Assembly: GCA_943912265.1 (NCBI GenBank)
Contig: CALTTS010000005.1
Span: 89,686-153,685, forward strand
From: an uncultured Xanthomonas sp.
GTDB lineage: Bacteria; Pseudomonadota; Gammaproteobacteria; Xanthomonadales; Xanthomonadaceae
Length of the DNA: 64,000 bases
Direction of reading: 5' to 3'
Shown: one piece after another, positions 1 through 11,093 of the stretch
Numbering within the stretch: the stretch's first letter is position 1
How the letters are laid out: the number at the start of each line of letters is the position of its first letter
The notes under the pieces: model-generated
Told to the model about the DNA's origin: nothing
What the model saw: only the letters and a program-made list of their open reading frames with translations
Databases searched by the model: none
Position numbers and translations under genes: made by a program

Positions 1-506
1 TCCACCGGCACCGGATGGCTGAGCCGGCCGCTCTTGCGCGGCCCGTCGTAGCCCAGCGTGCAGCGTGCACGCGCCCGCAGCAGCCACAAGCGGCCGGTTT
101 GGGAGCGCGGGTCGGTGTCGATGGCCAGGTCGTAGCGCGCCGCGCGCATGCGCCGCCAGCAGCGCCATACCGTCAGCGGATGGGCAAAGCCGTAGGCCGG
201 CAGCACGAACAGCCGCGACACGCCCGGATACGCGCCGTAGACCTGCGGCGCCACCTGGCTGCGGCTGACGATGTCCACCTCGGCACCGGGCCAGACCCGC
301 TCGATGTCCTGCAGCAGCGGCGTCAGCAGCACGGTGTTGCCCAGCGTGTGGCTGACATGGCAGATCAGGATGCGGTGGATGCCGCGGGCCGGCAGCGGCG
401 TGGCCGGGCCGCCGCCCGGTGCGCCGAACAACAGCCGCATGCCCAACCGCGACAGGCGACGGCGCAGCGAGGGAAATGCCAACAGACGCGGGTAGTGCAG
501 GCCCAT
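1..506 (-). CDS. Glycosyltransferase family 9 (heptosyltransferase-like), 5' part only
   Basis: This is the N-terminal part (about 168 residues) of a protein that runs off the left edge of the window. After a basic N-terminus, reading starts IHRILICHVSHTLGNTVLLT, followed by PLLQDIERVWPGAEVDIVSR, which is the first Rossmann strand and the acceptor-loop pattern of GT9 (WaaC/WaaF/WaaQ-like) enzymes. Known members move heptose or related sugars onto lipopolysaccharide core or other surface glycans at the inner membrane. Later segments such as ARYDLAIDTDPRSQTGRLWL also fit the GT9 N-domain. The sugar and acceptor cannot be inferred. The ATG at 506 is the first good start. The gene is divergent from the S46 peptidase. 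The family call is moderately sure because the C-terminal donor-binding domain is outside the window. Confidence 0.6.
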   Translation of the reverse strand, partial: MGLHYPRLLAFPSLRRRLSRLGMRLLFGAPGGGPATPLPARGIHRILICHVSHTLGNTVLLTPLLQDIERVWPGAEVDIVSRSQVAPQVYGAYPGVSRLFVLPAYGFAHPLTVWRCWRRMRAARYDLAIDTDPRSQTGRLWLLRARARCTLGYDGPRKSGRLSHPVPV

Positions 507-637
507 GGGGGTCACCGAGGGGGAGTGATGCCGGTCCCAAGATAATACGGGGATGTGTAAGTCTTTTGTCGCGACGTTGCCGGATGCGCGGGCGCCGGCT
601 AAGTTCGTCGGCCAGTTCACGCATTCCGGGATGCCGC

Positions 638-2785
638 ATGTCCGCTCGCACCACGCTGTCCGTTTCGCTGGCCCTCGGGCTGGCCCTTGCCGCCGATGCC
701 CGCGCCGACGAGGGCATGTGGATGCCCGGCCAATTGCCGCAGATCGCCGCGGCGCTGCGCCAGGCCGGTTTCGCCGGCGACCCGGCGGCGCTGTCGGACG
801 TCACCCGCCCGCCGCTGAGCGCGGTGGTCAAGGTCGGCGGTGGCACCGGCGCGTTCGTTTCGCCCGACGGCTTGCTGCTGACCAACCACCATGTCGCCTT
901 CGGCGTGATCCAGTACAACTCGAACGCGAAGGACAACCTGATCGACGGCGGCTTCGTGGCGAAGGATCGCGCCGACGAGCGCGCGGCCAACCCGGATTTC
1001 CGCGTGCTGGTCACGGTCGGCTTCGACAAGGTCACCGACGAGGTGCTCAAGGACGCGCACGGCAAGACCGGGCGTGCCTACTACGACGCGGTGGACGCGG
1101 CGACCAAGCGCATCGTCGCCGATTGCGAGCGTGCCGGGCAGCTGCGCTGCAGCGTGGCCAACATGTATTACGGCAGCGACTTCTACCGCATCTCCCAGCT
1201 GGAGCTGAAGGACGTACGCCTCGTTTACGCGCCACCGCGCGCGATCGGCAACTACGGCGACGAGATCGACAACTTCATGTGGCCGCGCCATGCCGGCGAT
1301 TTCACCCTGCTGCGCGCCTACGTCGGCAAGGACGGCAAGCCTGCGCCGTACAGCCCGGACAACGTGCCCTATCAGCCGCCGGCGCACCTGCAGATTGCGC
1401 TGGACGGGCCGAAGACGGGCGATTTCGCAATGCTGGCCGGTTATCCGGGCATCACCTACCGGCACCGCACCGCGGACGAGTTCGCCCGTCAGGTCGGCCA
1501 CGTGCTGCCCACGCGGGTGGCCGTGCTGGACGCGCTGATCGATACCATCGAGGCGCAGGGCAAGCGCGATGCCGACGCCCGAACCCGCTACGCCTCGCAG
1601 CTGCAATCGTTGAAGAACAACCGCAAGCGCGCGGCCGGCGAGCTGGAAGGCTTGCGACGCAGCGACGCGGTCACGCTGCGCGCGCAGGACGAACAGGCGA
1701 TGCTGGCGGCCACGCATGGCGCCGATGCCAAGGCCATCGGCCAGCTGCGCGCGCTGCTCGATGCCGGCGCGGCGATGGGCGACCGCGACCTGCTGCTGGG
1801 CGTGGCGGTGGGGCAGAGCCAGCTGTTCGATTCGGCGCTGACGCTGGAGCGGCTGCGCATCGAATCGGCCAAGCCCGACGCGCAGCGCGAAACCGGCTAC
1901 CAGCAGCGCGATCTTGCCTTGATCGAAGGCCGTCTGAAGCAGGTGCAGCGCCGCTATGCGCCGCAGGTGGAAAAGGCGCTGCTGAGCGTGCTGCTGACGC
2001 GCTATCAGCAACTGCCGGACGCCCAGCGCGTGCCGGAGTTCGATGCCGCCTTCGGCCGTACCCCGGCGCAACTGGCCGCCGCGCTCGACGGCCTGTACGC
2101 GGCCACGCGGCTGGGCGACGAGGCCGAACGCCTGTCGCGCTTTGCCGCCGCGCGCGAGGGCAAGCCGCTGGCCGATGATGCACTGATCGCACTGGCGGCC
2201 AAACTGGTGCCGGCGCAGATCCGCCTGGACGAGGAGCGCAAGGCCCGCGAGGGCGAACTGCTGCGCCTGCGCCCGGCCTACATGCATGCGCTGATCGCAT
2301 GGCGGCAACAGCAGGGCCGCGCGCTGTATCCGGATGCCAACGGCACGCTGCGCGTCAGCTACGGCCGCGTCGAACCGCTGGCGCCGCGCGATGCGGTGGC
2401 CTATGCACCGGTGACCACGGTGGCCGGCATCGTCGAGAAGAACACCGGCACCTACCCGTTCGATGCACCCGGGCCGCTGCTCGACGCGATCGCCAAGGGC
2501 GATTTCGGCAGCACCGCCGACCCGGTGCTGAAGACCCAGACGGTGGACTTCCTCACCAACCTGGACACCACCGGCGGCAACTCCGGCTCGCCGGTGCTCA
2601 ATGCACGCGGCGAACTGATCGGCCTGAACTTCGACAGCAACTGGGAGGCGGTCAGCGCCAGCTGGTGGTACGACCCGCGCTACAAGCGCGCCATCCACGT
2701 GGACATGCGCTACCTGCGCTGGCTGCTGGCCAAGGTCTACCCGGCGCCGGCGCTGCTGCGGGAGATGAACCTGCCGGCGGAGTGA
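638..2785 (+). CDS. Secreted S46 family dipeptidyl-peptidase (DPP7/DPP11-like)
   Basis: A 715-residue exported serine peptidase of family S46, which removes dipeptides from the N-termini of oligopeptides in the periplasm. The ATG at 638 gives a signal peptide (about residues 1-23) ending ADARADE. The catalytic His lies in LLTNHHVAF (His84/85), the region around DNFMWPRHAGDF supplies the family's Asp signature, and the nucleophile is Ser649 in GGNSGSPV. Length equals the usual 700-720 residues. The specificity position 18 residues after the Ser (Gly in DPP7, Arg in DPP11, from family knowledge) is Ser667 in the FDSN motif, so an acidic-residue-specific DPP11 is unlikely. Longer in-frame starts upstream lack a signal peptide. 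The next gene follows after 8 bp. Confidence 0.93.
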   Translation: MSARTTLSVSLALGLALAADARADEGMWMPGQLPQIAAALRQAGFAGDPAALSDVTRPPLSAVVKVGGGTGAFVSPDGLLLTNHHVAFGVIQYNSNAKDNLIDGGFVAKDRADERAANPDFRVLVTVGFDKVTDEVLKDAHGKTGRAYYDAVDAATKRIVADCERAGQLRCSVANMYYGSDFYRISQLELKDVRLVYAPPRAIGNYGDEIDNFMWPRHAGDFTLLRAYVGKDGKPAPYSPDNVPYQPPAHLQIALDGPKTGDFAMLAGYPGITYRHRTADEFARQVGHVLPTRVAVLDALIDTIEAQGKRDADARTRYASQLQSLKNNRKRAAGELEGLRRSDAVTLRAQDEQAMLAATHGADAKAIGQLRALLDAGAAMGDRDLLLGVAVGQSQLFDSALTLERLRIESAKPDAQRETGYQQRDLALIEGRLKQVQRRYAPQVEKALLSVLLTRYQQLPDAQRVPEFDAAFGRTPAQLAAALDGLYAATRLGDEAERLSRFAAAREGKPLADDALIALAAKLVPAQIRLDEERKAREGELLRLRPAYMHALIAWRQQQGRALYPDANGTLRVSYGRVEPLAPRDAVAYAPVTTVAGIVEKNTGTYPFDAPGPLLDAIAKGDFGSTADPVLKTQTVDFLTNLDTTGGNSGSPVLNARGELIGLNFDSNWEAVSASWWYDPRYKRAIHVDMRYLRWLLAKVYPAPALLREMNLPAE

Positions 2786-2793
2786 GGCCGGGC

Positions 2794-3267
2794 ATGCCCG
2801 ACGTCCGCCTGGCGCGCTTCCCGGAAGACGCCGCGCTTGTCGCGGCCTTGTTCGGCGAGTACGCGCAGGGGCTGGGCATCGATCTGTCGTTCCAGCATTT
2901 CGACGACGAGCTGGTCGACATCGCCGGCCATTACCCGTGCTCGGAAGGTGGCGTGCTGCTGGCCTTCGATGGCGGGCAGGCGCTGGGCTGCGTGGCCGTG
3001 CATGCCTGTGCGTGGCCGGACATCGCCGAGCTCAAGCGCTTGTACCTGCGCCCGGCCAGCCGCGGGCTGGGCGTGGGGCGGCGGCTGGCGGAAGCCGCCA
3101 TCGCACGGGCATGGGATTGCGGTTACACCCGCATCCGGCTGGATACGTTGCCCGACATGCAGGCCGCACAACGCCTGTATGCCGAGCTGGGCTTCCGGGA
3201 AATCCAGCCCTATCGCCACAATCCGGTGGCCGGTACGCGCTATCTGGAGCGCACGCGCCGGCCCTGA
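2794..3267 (+). CDS. GNAT family N-acetyltransferase
   Basis: A 157-residue GNAT fold protein expected to transfer an acetyl group from acetyl-CoA to an amine on an unidentified substrate. The acetyl-CoA pyrophosphate loop is visible as RPASRGLGVGRRLAEAAI (R/Q-x-x-G-x-G/A pattern), preceded by the beta-4 strand ELKRLYLRP and followed by the C-terminal AAQRLYAELGFREI helix-strand typical of the family. The ATG at 2794 lies 8 bp after the S46 peptidase stop, so the two are probably co-transcribed. A longer reading frame upstream is only the shadow of the peptidase gene. No substrate can be assigned from sequence. Confidence 0.88.
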   Translation: MPDVRLARFPEDAALVAALFGEYAQGLGIDLSFQHFDDELVDIAGHYPCSEGGVLLAFDGGQALGCVAVHACAWPDIAELKRLYLRPASRGLGVGRRLAEAAIARAWDCGYTRIRLDTLPDMQAAQRLYAELGFREIQPYRHNPVAGTRYLERTRRP

Positions 3268-3358
3268 GCCGCCGGGGCCGGCTTGTCAACGGGTTCCCCG
3301 TGCCGGCCGGGGTTGCCACAATCGCAAGTCCCGCAGTCGAACACCGGCACCACACGCA

Positions 3359-5704
<2,346 letters not shown>

Positions 5705-5816
5705 GCGCCGGGGCGCGCGCCTGCTCCCGCGCATGCCGTGCCGCTTGCCGCATGGGCGTGCGCGGCGGCGTTGCCGGCGCGCATGATGGGGGCGATACCT
5801 GCCGGGGAACGGCGCG

Positions 5817-6242
5817 ATGAAGGACGTGGCGAAAAACGGCAACGCGATGGCGGCAGGGCCGTGGCTGTGGCTGCTGGGCGGTTTCGCCGCCTGCGTGGCG
5901 GTGATCGGCCTGGACTACTGGCGCATCCCCTACGCGCGGATCGACCTGCCCTTGCCGCTGATGCGCGGCCTCAACCCGCTGATGCCGCTGCTGGCGGCGC
6001 TGCTGGCGCGCTGGCAAGGCGGCGTGCGGGTGCGCTGGGCGGTGCCGGCGATGGCGCTGTCGATGCCGGCGGTGGTCGGCGCGCGCGTGGTCGTCGACGT
6101 GATGGCCGACCCGACCGCGCACACCCTGTGGCCGTTCGAAATCGCGCTGGCGCTGCTGGTCGGCTTCCCGTGCGCCATCGTCGGCGCGATGGTCGGCTCG
6201 TGGCTGGCCTTCCGCGCGCTGCGCCGCAAGTCCGGCGGGTGA
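5817..6242 (+). CDS. Small integral membrane protein of unknown function
   Basis: A 141-residue protein with about four hydrophobic segments: residues 14-32 (PWLWLLGGFAACVAVIGLD), 48-65, 73-92 and 107-130. It ends in a basic FRALRRKSGG tail, suggesting an inner-membrane protein with a cytoplasmic C-terminus. No catalytic or binding motif is recognisable and I do not know the family. Its stop codon overlaps the most likely GTG start of the downstream Nudix gene by 4 bp, implying translational coupling, but the Nudix enzyme gives no clear hint of a membrane role. Confidence 0.7.
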   Translation: MKDVAKNGNAMAAGPWLWLLGGFAACVAVIGLDYWRIPYARIDLPLPLMRGLNPLMPLLAALLARWQGGVRVRWAVPAMALSMPAVVGARVVVDVMADPTAHTLWPFEIALALLVGFPCAIVGAMVGSWLAFRALRRKSGG

Positions 6243-6637
6243 ATGCCGTGCCGCCGGTGCGCATCGTCGTCGCGCTGATCCGCGATGCCGCCGGCCGCGT
6301 GTTGCTGGTGCGCAAGCACGGCTCGGCGCACTTCATCCAGCCCGGCGGCAAGCCCGAACCCGGGGAAGCGCCGCTGCACACGCTGCGCCGCGAACTGGCC
6401 GAGGAACTCGGCGTGCGCCTGCGCGACGCCGCCTTTCTCGGCGCCTTCGAGGACGACGCCGTCAACGAACCCGGCCGGCGCGTGCAAGCGCAGGCCTGGG
6501 CCGCCACGGTCGAAGGCGAGCCCGCGGCGCAGGCCGAAATCGCCGAACTGCGCTGGATCGACCCGCATCCGCCGCACCCGGTAGCGGTGGCCCCGCTGAG
6601 CGCGAAGCATCTGTTGCCGCTGTGCCGTGGCACCTGA
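6239..6637 (+). CDS. Nudix hydrolase
   Basis: A 132-residue Nudix pyrophosphohydrolase. The complete Nudix box G-x5-E-x7-R-E-U-x-E-E-x-G-U is present starting at GGKPEPGEAPLHTLRRELAE followed by ELGV, so the metal-binding glutamates are intact. Family members cleave nucleoside diphosphate-linked compounds, and the substrate cannot be told. The start is ambiguous: a GTG at 6239 overlaps the upstream stop as GTGA, and GTG codons at 6248 and 6257 are also in frame. I chose 6239 because of the overlap and because it leaves the first beta strand (VRIVVALIRDAAGRVLLVRK) complete. It is the last core gene before the restriction-modification island. Confidence 0.9.
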   Translation: MNAVPPVRIVVALIRDAAGRVLLVRKHGSAHFIQPGGKPEPGEAPLHTLRRELAEELGVRLRDAAFLGAFEDDAVNEPGRRVQAQAWAATVEGEPAAQAEIAELRWIDPHPPHPVAVAPLSAKHLLPLCRGT

Positions 6638-6738
6638 GGCCAGCCGCCATCGGATGATCCACGCCATCGGCTAAAATTCCCGGGCCATGGCCGGGTTCAG
6701 ACCTGTGGTGCGGCCATCATCCGGGGGCGAGGTTTTTC

Positions 6739-9700
6739 ATGCACGTCAGGGAAAGCACCATCGAGCAGGAGCTGATCGAAAAGCTCGGCCAGCTCAAGTA
6801 CACGCTGCGGCCGGACATCCGCGACCGTGCCGCGCTGGAACGCAACTTCCGCGAAAAATTCGAGGCGCTCAATCGCGTCAAGCTGACCGATGCCGAGTTC
6901 AAGCGCCTGCTGGACGACATCGTCACGCCGGACGTGTTCACCGCCGCGCACACGCTGCGCCACCGCAATGCGTTCATCCGCGACGATGGCACCCCGCTCA
7001 ACTACACGCTGGTCAATATCAACGACTGGTGCAAGAACGACTTCGAGGTCGCCAGTCAGTTCCGCATCAACACGGACTACAGCTATCACCGCTACGACGT
7101 GCTGTTGCTGATCAACGGCGTGCCCGCCGTGCAGATCGAGCTGAAGACGCTGGGCATCAACCCGCGCCGCGCCATCGAGCAGATCGTCGAGTACAAGAAC
7201 GACCCGGGCAACGGCTATACCCGGACACTGCTGTGCTTCATCCAGCTGTTCATCGTCAGCAATCGCGATTCCACCTACTACTTCGCCAACAACAACGCGC
7301 GTCATTTTGCCTTCAACGCCGACGAGCGCTTCCTGCCCATCTACCAGTACGCCGCGCCGGACAACACCAAAATTGGCGGCATCGATGCCTTTGCCGATGC
7401 CTTCCTGGCCAAGTGCACGCTGGGCGAGATGATCAGCCGCTACATGGTGCTGGTGGCCAGCGAGCAGAAGCTGCTGATGATGCGGCCGTACCAGATCTAC
7501 GCGGTCAGGAACATCGTCGAGTGCATCGACAGGAACCTCGGCAACGGCTACGTCTGGCACACCACCGGCAGCGGCAAGACGCTCACCAGCTTCAAGGCCT
7601 CCACCCTGCTCAAGGCCAACCCGGCCATCGACAAGTGCCTGTTCGTGGTGGATCGCAAGGATCTGGATCGCCAGACCCGCGAGGAGTTCAACCGCTTCCA
7701 GCAAGGCTGCGTCGAAGAGAACACCAATACCGAATCGCTGGTGCGCCGGCTGGTCTCCGACGATGCCGCCGACAAGGTGATCGTCACCACCATCCAGAAG
7801 CTCGGGCGCGCGCTGGATCCGGCCCGTGCCGACTATCGCCAGCGGCTGGAACCGCTGCGCGAGGCGCGCATCGCCTTCATCTTCGACGAATGCCACCGCA
7901 GCCAGTTCGGCGAGAACCACCAGGCCATCAAGGCCTTTTTCCCCAGGGCGCAGCTGTTCGGTTTCACCGGCACGCCGATCTTCGAGGCCAACGCCAGCTA
8001 CAAGCGCATCGAGGGCGACGAGCAGACCCTCAAGACCACCGAGGACCTGTTCCAGCAGTCCCTGCACGAATACACCATCACCCACGCCATCGAGGACCGC
8101 AACGTCCTGCGCTTCCATGTCGAGTACTACAAACCTGAAAAAGGCGGGCCCGACGGCAAGCAGGTGCCCAGGCCCGGCGAAACGCTGGCCAAGCGCGCCG
8201 TGGTCGATGCCATCCTGGCCAAGCACGATGCGGCCACCGGCGGGCGCCGCTTCAATGCGCTGCTGGCCACCGCCTCCATCAACGACGCCATCGAGTACTG
8301 GCGGCTGTTCGCCCAGGCGCAGGCCGAGAAGCAGCAGGCCGAGCCCGGCTGGCAACCGCTGAACATCGCCGCCGTGTTCTCGCCGCCGGCCGACGTCAGT
8401 GCGGACGTCAGGCAGCTGCAGGAAGACCTGCCGCAGGAGCAGGAAGACAACAGGCACGACCCGGAAGGCAAGAAGGCCGCGCTCAAGGACATCATTGCCG
8501 ACTACAACGCGCGCTTCGGCACCAACCACCGCATCGAGGAGTTCGATGCGTATTACCAGGACGTGCAGCAGCGCATCAAGAACCAGCAGTTCGCCAATGC
8601 CGACCTGCCGCACAAGGGCCGCGAGAAGCTGGATATCGTGATCGTGGTGGACATGCTGCTCACCGGCTTCGACAGCAAGTACCTCAACACCCTGTACGTG
8701 GACAAGAACCTGCGCCACCACGGGCTGATCCAGGCGTTCTCCCGCACCAACCGCGTGCTCAACGACACCAAGCCCTACGGCAACATCCTCGACTTCCGTG
8801 GCCAGCAGAAGGAAGTGGATGCCGCCATCGCGCTGTTCTCCGGCGCCAGGGCCGACCAGGCGCGCGAGATCTGGCTGGTGGATACCGCACCGGTGGTCAT
8901 CGACAAGCTGAAGGATGCGCGCGCCAGCCTGGATGCCTTCATGGCCTCGCAGGGGCTCACCGGCAAGCCGGACGACATCGCCAACCTCAAGGGCACCGCC
9001 GCCAAGGTCGCCTTCGTCAAGCACTTCAAGGAGGTGCAGAAACTGCAGACCCAACTGGACCAGTACACCGACCTTACCGCCGAGCAACAGGCGCAGATCG
9101 AGACCATCCTGCCCGGGGACGAACTGCGCAGCTTCCGCGGGCAGTACCTGCGCAAGGCCGAGGAACTGCGCGCCGACCGCAAGCAGGCGGGCGACCTGGA
9201 TGCCACGACCAAGAACGAAGTGGAGCAGCTCGATTTCGAGTTCGTGCTGTTCGCCTCCAGCACCATCGACTACGACTACATCATGAAGCTGATCGCCGAT
9301 TACTCGGCCAAGGCCCCCGGCAGCAAGACCAGCATGAGCCGCGAGCAGCTGATCGGCCTGATCGCCAGCGACGCCAAGCTCATCGGCGAGCGCGAGGACA
9401 TCAGCGACTACGTGCGCGGGCTGAAGGCGGGCGAGGGCCTGAGCGAGGACGCCATCCGCGCCGGCTACGAGCAATTCAAGGCCGACAAGGCCGCGCAGGA
9501 CATGGCCGCGCTGTGCGAAAAGCACGGCCTGCCGGTCGCGGAGGTGCAGGCCTTCGTGGACGGCATCCTGTCCCGCCGCATCTTCGACGGCGAACAGCTC
9601 ACCGAGCTGCTGGCCCCGCTCGACCTGGGCTGGAAGGCGCGCGCGCAGAAGGAGCTGGCGCTGATGGGCGACCTGCTGCCGCTGCTGAAGAAGCGGGCGG

Positions 9701-9747
9701 GTGGGCGGGAGATCGCCGGGCTCAAGGCCTATGAGGATGCGCAGTGA
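6739..9747 (+). CDS. hsdR: Type I restriction enzyme, R subunit (HsdR)
   Basis: A 1002-residue motor and nuclease subunit of a type I restriction-modification complex. It translocates and cuts unmodified DNA when joined to HsdM and HsdS. The N-terminal PD-(D/E)xK nuclease is intact (Asp120 in RYDVLLLI, Glu134 and Lys136 in VQIELKT). The SF2 helicase core has Walker A TTGSGKT (residues 275-281), DECH box at 383-386 (FIFDECHRSQFG), motif III FGFTGTP, and motif VI near AFSRTNRV. A helical C-terminal region follows, as in other HsdR subunits. The ATG at 6739 is preceded by a purine-rich GGGGGCGAGG. It ends in a TGATG junction with hsdS, so the two are coupled. The GC content resembles the chromosome. 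Confidence 0.96.
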   Translation: MHVRESTIEQELIEKLGQLKYTLRPDIRDRAALERNFREKFEALNRVKLTDAEFKRLLDDIVTPDVFTAAHTLRHRNAFIRDDGTPLNYTLVNINDWCKNDFEVASQFRINTDYSYHRYDVLLLINGVPAVQIELKTLGINPRRAIEQIVEYKNDPGNGYTRTLLCFIQLFIVSNRDSTYYFANNNARHFAFNADERFLPIYQYAAPDNTKIGGIDAFADAFLAKCTLGEMISRYMVLVASEQKLLMMRPYQIYAVRNIVECIDRNLGNGYVWHTTGSGKTLTSFKASTLLKANPAIDKCLFVVDRKDLDRQTREEFNRFQQGCVEENTNTESLVRRLVSDDAADKVIVTTIQKLGRALDPARADYRQRLEPLREARIAFIFDECHRSQFGENHQAIKAFFPRAQLFGFTGTPIFEANASYKRIEGDEQTLKTTEDLFQQSLHEYTITHAIEDRNVLRFHVEYYKPEKGGPDGKQVPRPGETLAKRAVVDAILAKHDAATGGRRFNALLATASINDAIEYWRLFAQAQAEKQQAEPGWQPLNIAAVFSPPADVSADVRQLQEDLPQEQEDNRHDPEGKKAALKDIIADYNARFGTNHRIEEFDAYYQDVQQRIKNQQFANADLPHKGREKLDIVIVVDMLLTGFDSKYLNTLYVDKNLRHHGLIQAFSRTNRVLNDTKPYGNILDFRGQQKEVDAAIALFSGARADQAREIWLVDTAPVVIDKLKDARASLDAFMASQGLTGKPDDIANLKGTAAKVAFVKHFKEVQKLQTQLDQYTDLTAEQQAQIETILPGDELRSFRGQYLRKAEELRADRKQAGDLDATTKNEVEQLDFEFVLFASSTIDYDYIMKLIADYSAKAPGSKTSMSREQLIGLIASDAKLIGEREDISDYVRGLKAGEGLSEDAIRAGYEQFKADKAAQDMAALCEKHGLPVAEVQAFVDGILSRRIFDGEQLTELLAPLDLGWKARAQKELALMGDLLPLLKKRAGGREIAGLKAYEDAQ

Positions 9748-11093
9748 TGGCGGAGCGTGACGCGAAGGCGACTGTGCCGGAGGTGCGGTTTCCAGAGTTT
9801 GTGGATGCTCAGAATTGGAGCGTCGCGCCGATGAGGAAGTTGTATGCCTTCATGCGAAACAACCTGCTCTCTCGAGACAAGCTGAATTACGAGCGTGGGG
9901 TAGCCAAGAACATTCATTACGGTGACATCCACACCAAGTTTCAGGCGCTATTCGACATCACCAGAGAGAGCGTCCCGTTCATCAACGAAAGCGAGTCAGT
10001 GCCCGGGGCAGATTCCGAGGACTACTGCGTTGAAGGAGATCTGATTTTTGCGGATGCCTCCGAAGATATGCGCGATGTTGGCAAGTGCATCGAAGTCATT
10101 CGATTGGCTGGTGAGCGGTTACTGTCGGGACAGCACACGATCTTGGCGCGTCCAAAGGATGACGCCTTAGTCATCGGGTTTGGTGGACATTTGTTTCGAT
10201 CTGGCCTGATGCGTTCGAGGATCGAGAAAGAGGCGCAAGGAACGAAGGTCTACCAGATTTCTTCATCGCGTCTCGGTGGTATCGACATCACGTACCCGAG
10301 CGGCAAGGGTGAGCAACAAAAAATCGCCGACTGCCTGACCTCGCTGGACGAGGTGATTGCCGCGCAGGGGCGCAAGGTGGAGGCGTTGAAGGCGCACAAG
10401 CGCGGCCTGATGCAGCAGCTGTTCCCCCGCGAAGGCGAAACCCGCCCCCGTCTCCGCTTCCCCGAGTTTCGGGATGCGCCGGAATGGGAGGTGGAACCGC
10501 TGGCTTATTACGTCGCCAGTTTAGACGCCGGCGTCAGTGTTAATTCAGGTGATAGGCCGGCCTGCGGTGATCAGGTCGGTGTGCTAAAGACCAGCTGTGT
10601 AGCTAACGGAGTATTCGATTCACAAGAGAACAAGGTCGTGCAAGATTTAAGTGAAATCGAGCGCGTAAAAGAGCCCGTGCGTGCGAATACGATCCTAATC
10701 AGTCGCATGAATACGATTGCGCTAGTAGGGGCCAATGCGTTTGTGGAGAAGGATGCGCCAAACCTCTTTCTGCCGGACAGGCTTTGGGCGGCGAAGGTGA
10801 CTCCGAAAGGGCATGCGCGCTTCTTGGCCTACGTTCTTGGCTCCGAACGAGGTCGAGCTGCCTTGTCTGGCTTGGCGTCCGGATCGTCCGGGACGATGAA
10901 AAATATTGGTAAAGCCGAAGTCCTTGCTTTGCAGATTTATGCGCCATCTCTTCCTGAGCAACAACGCATCGCCGACTGCCTCTCCTCCCTCGACACCCAG
11001 ATCGCCGCCGAATCCCGCCAGCTCGCCGCCCTCAAGGCCCACAAGCAGGGCCTGATGCAGCAACTGTTCCCCGTCGCGTCGGAGGTCGCATGA
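9747..11093 (+). CDS. hsdS: Type I restriction-modification specificity subunit (HsdS)
   Basis: A 448-residue DNA-recognition subunit with the classic two-target-domain layout. TRD1 is about residues 20-185 and is followed by a conserved helix region (EQQKIADCLTSLDEVIAAQG, ending LKAHKRGLMQQLFP). TRD2 follows, then a second copy of the same helix (EQQRIADCLSSLDTQIAAES, ending LKAHKQGLMQQLFP). The two helix copies lie at about 10312-10427 and 10957-11070. The ATG at 9747 shares one base with the hsdR stop; a GTG one codon upstream is possible. Both TRDs are visibly richer in A+T than the flanking helix regions, which is the usual sign of target-domain exchange. The recognition sequence cannot be predicted. 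The stop overlaps the next start as ATGA. Confidence 0.95.
   Translation: MAERDAKATVPEVRFPEFVDAQNWSVAPMRKLYAFMRNNLLSRDKLNYERGVAKNIHYGDIHTKFQALFDITRESVPFINESESVPGADSEDYCVEGDLIFADASEDMRDVGKCIEVIRLAGERLLSGQHTILARPKDDALVIGFGGHLFRSGLMRSRIEKEAQGTKVYQISSSRLGGIDITYPSGKGEQQKIADCLTSLDEVIAAQGRKVEALKAHKRGLMQQLFPREGETRPRLRFPEFRDAPEWEVEPLAYYVASLDAGVSVNSGDRPACGDQVGVLKTSCVANGVFDSQENKVVQDLSEIERVKEPVRANTILISRMNTIALVGANAFVEKDAPNLFLPDRLWAAKVTPKGHARFLAYVLGSERGRAALSGLASGSSGTMKNIGKAEVLALQIYAPSLPEQQRIADCLSSLDTQIAAESRQLAALKAHKQGLMQQLFPVASEVA

Noticed and set aside
617..2698. Long minus-strand frame opposite the S46 peptidase gene
   Set aside because: Composition is His/Arg/Gln/Val-rich with no motif, as expected for the complement of a GC-rich gene.
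6660..6738. Phage attachment site or tRNA at the left edge of the restriction island
   Set aside because: No integrase, no tRNA and no matching direct repeat near 14.8 kb were seen.
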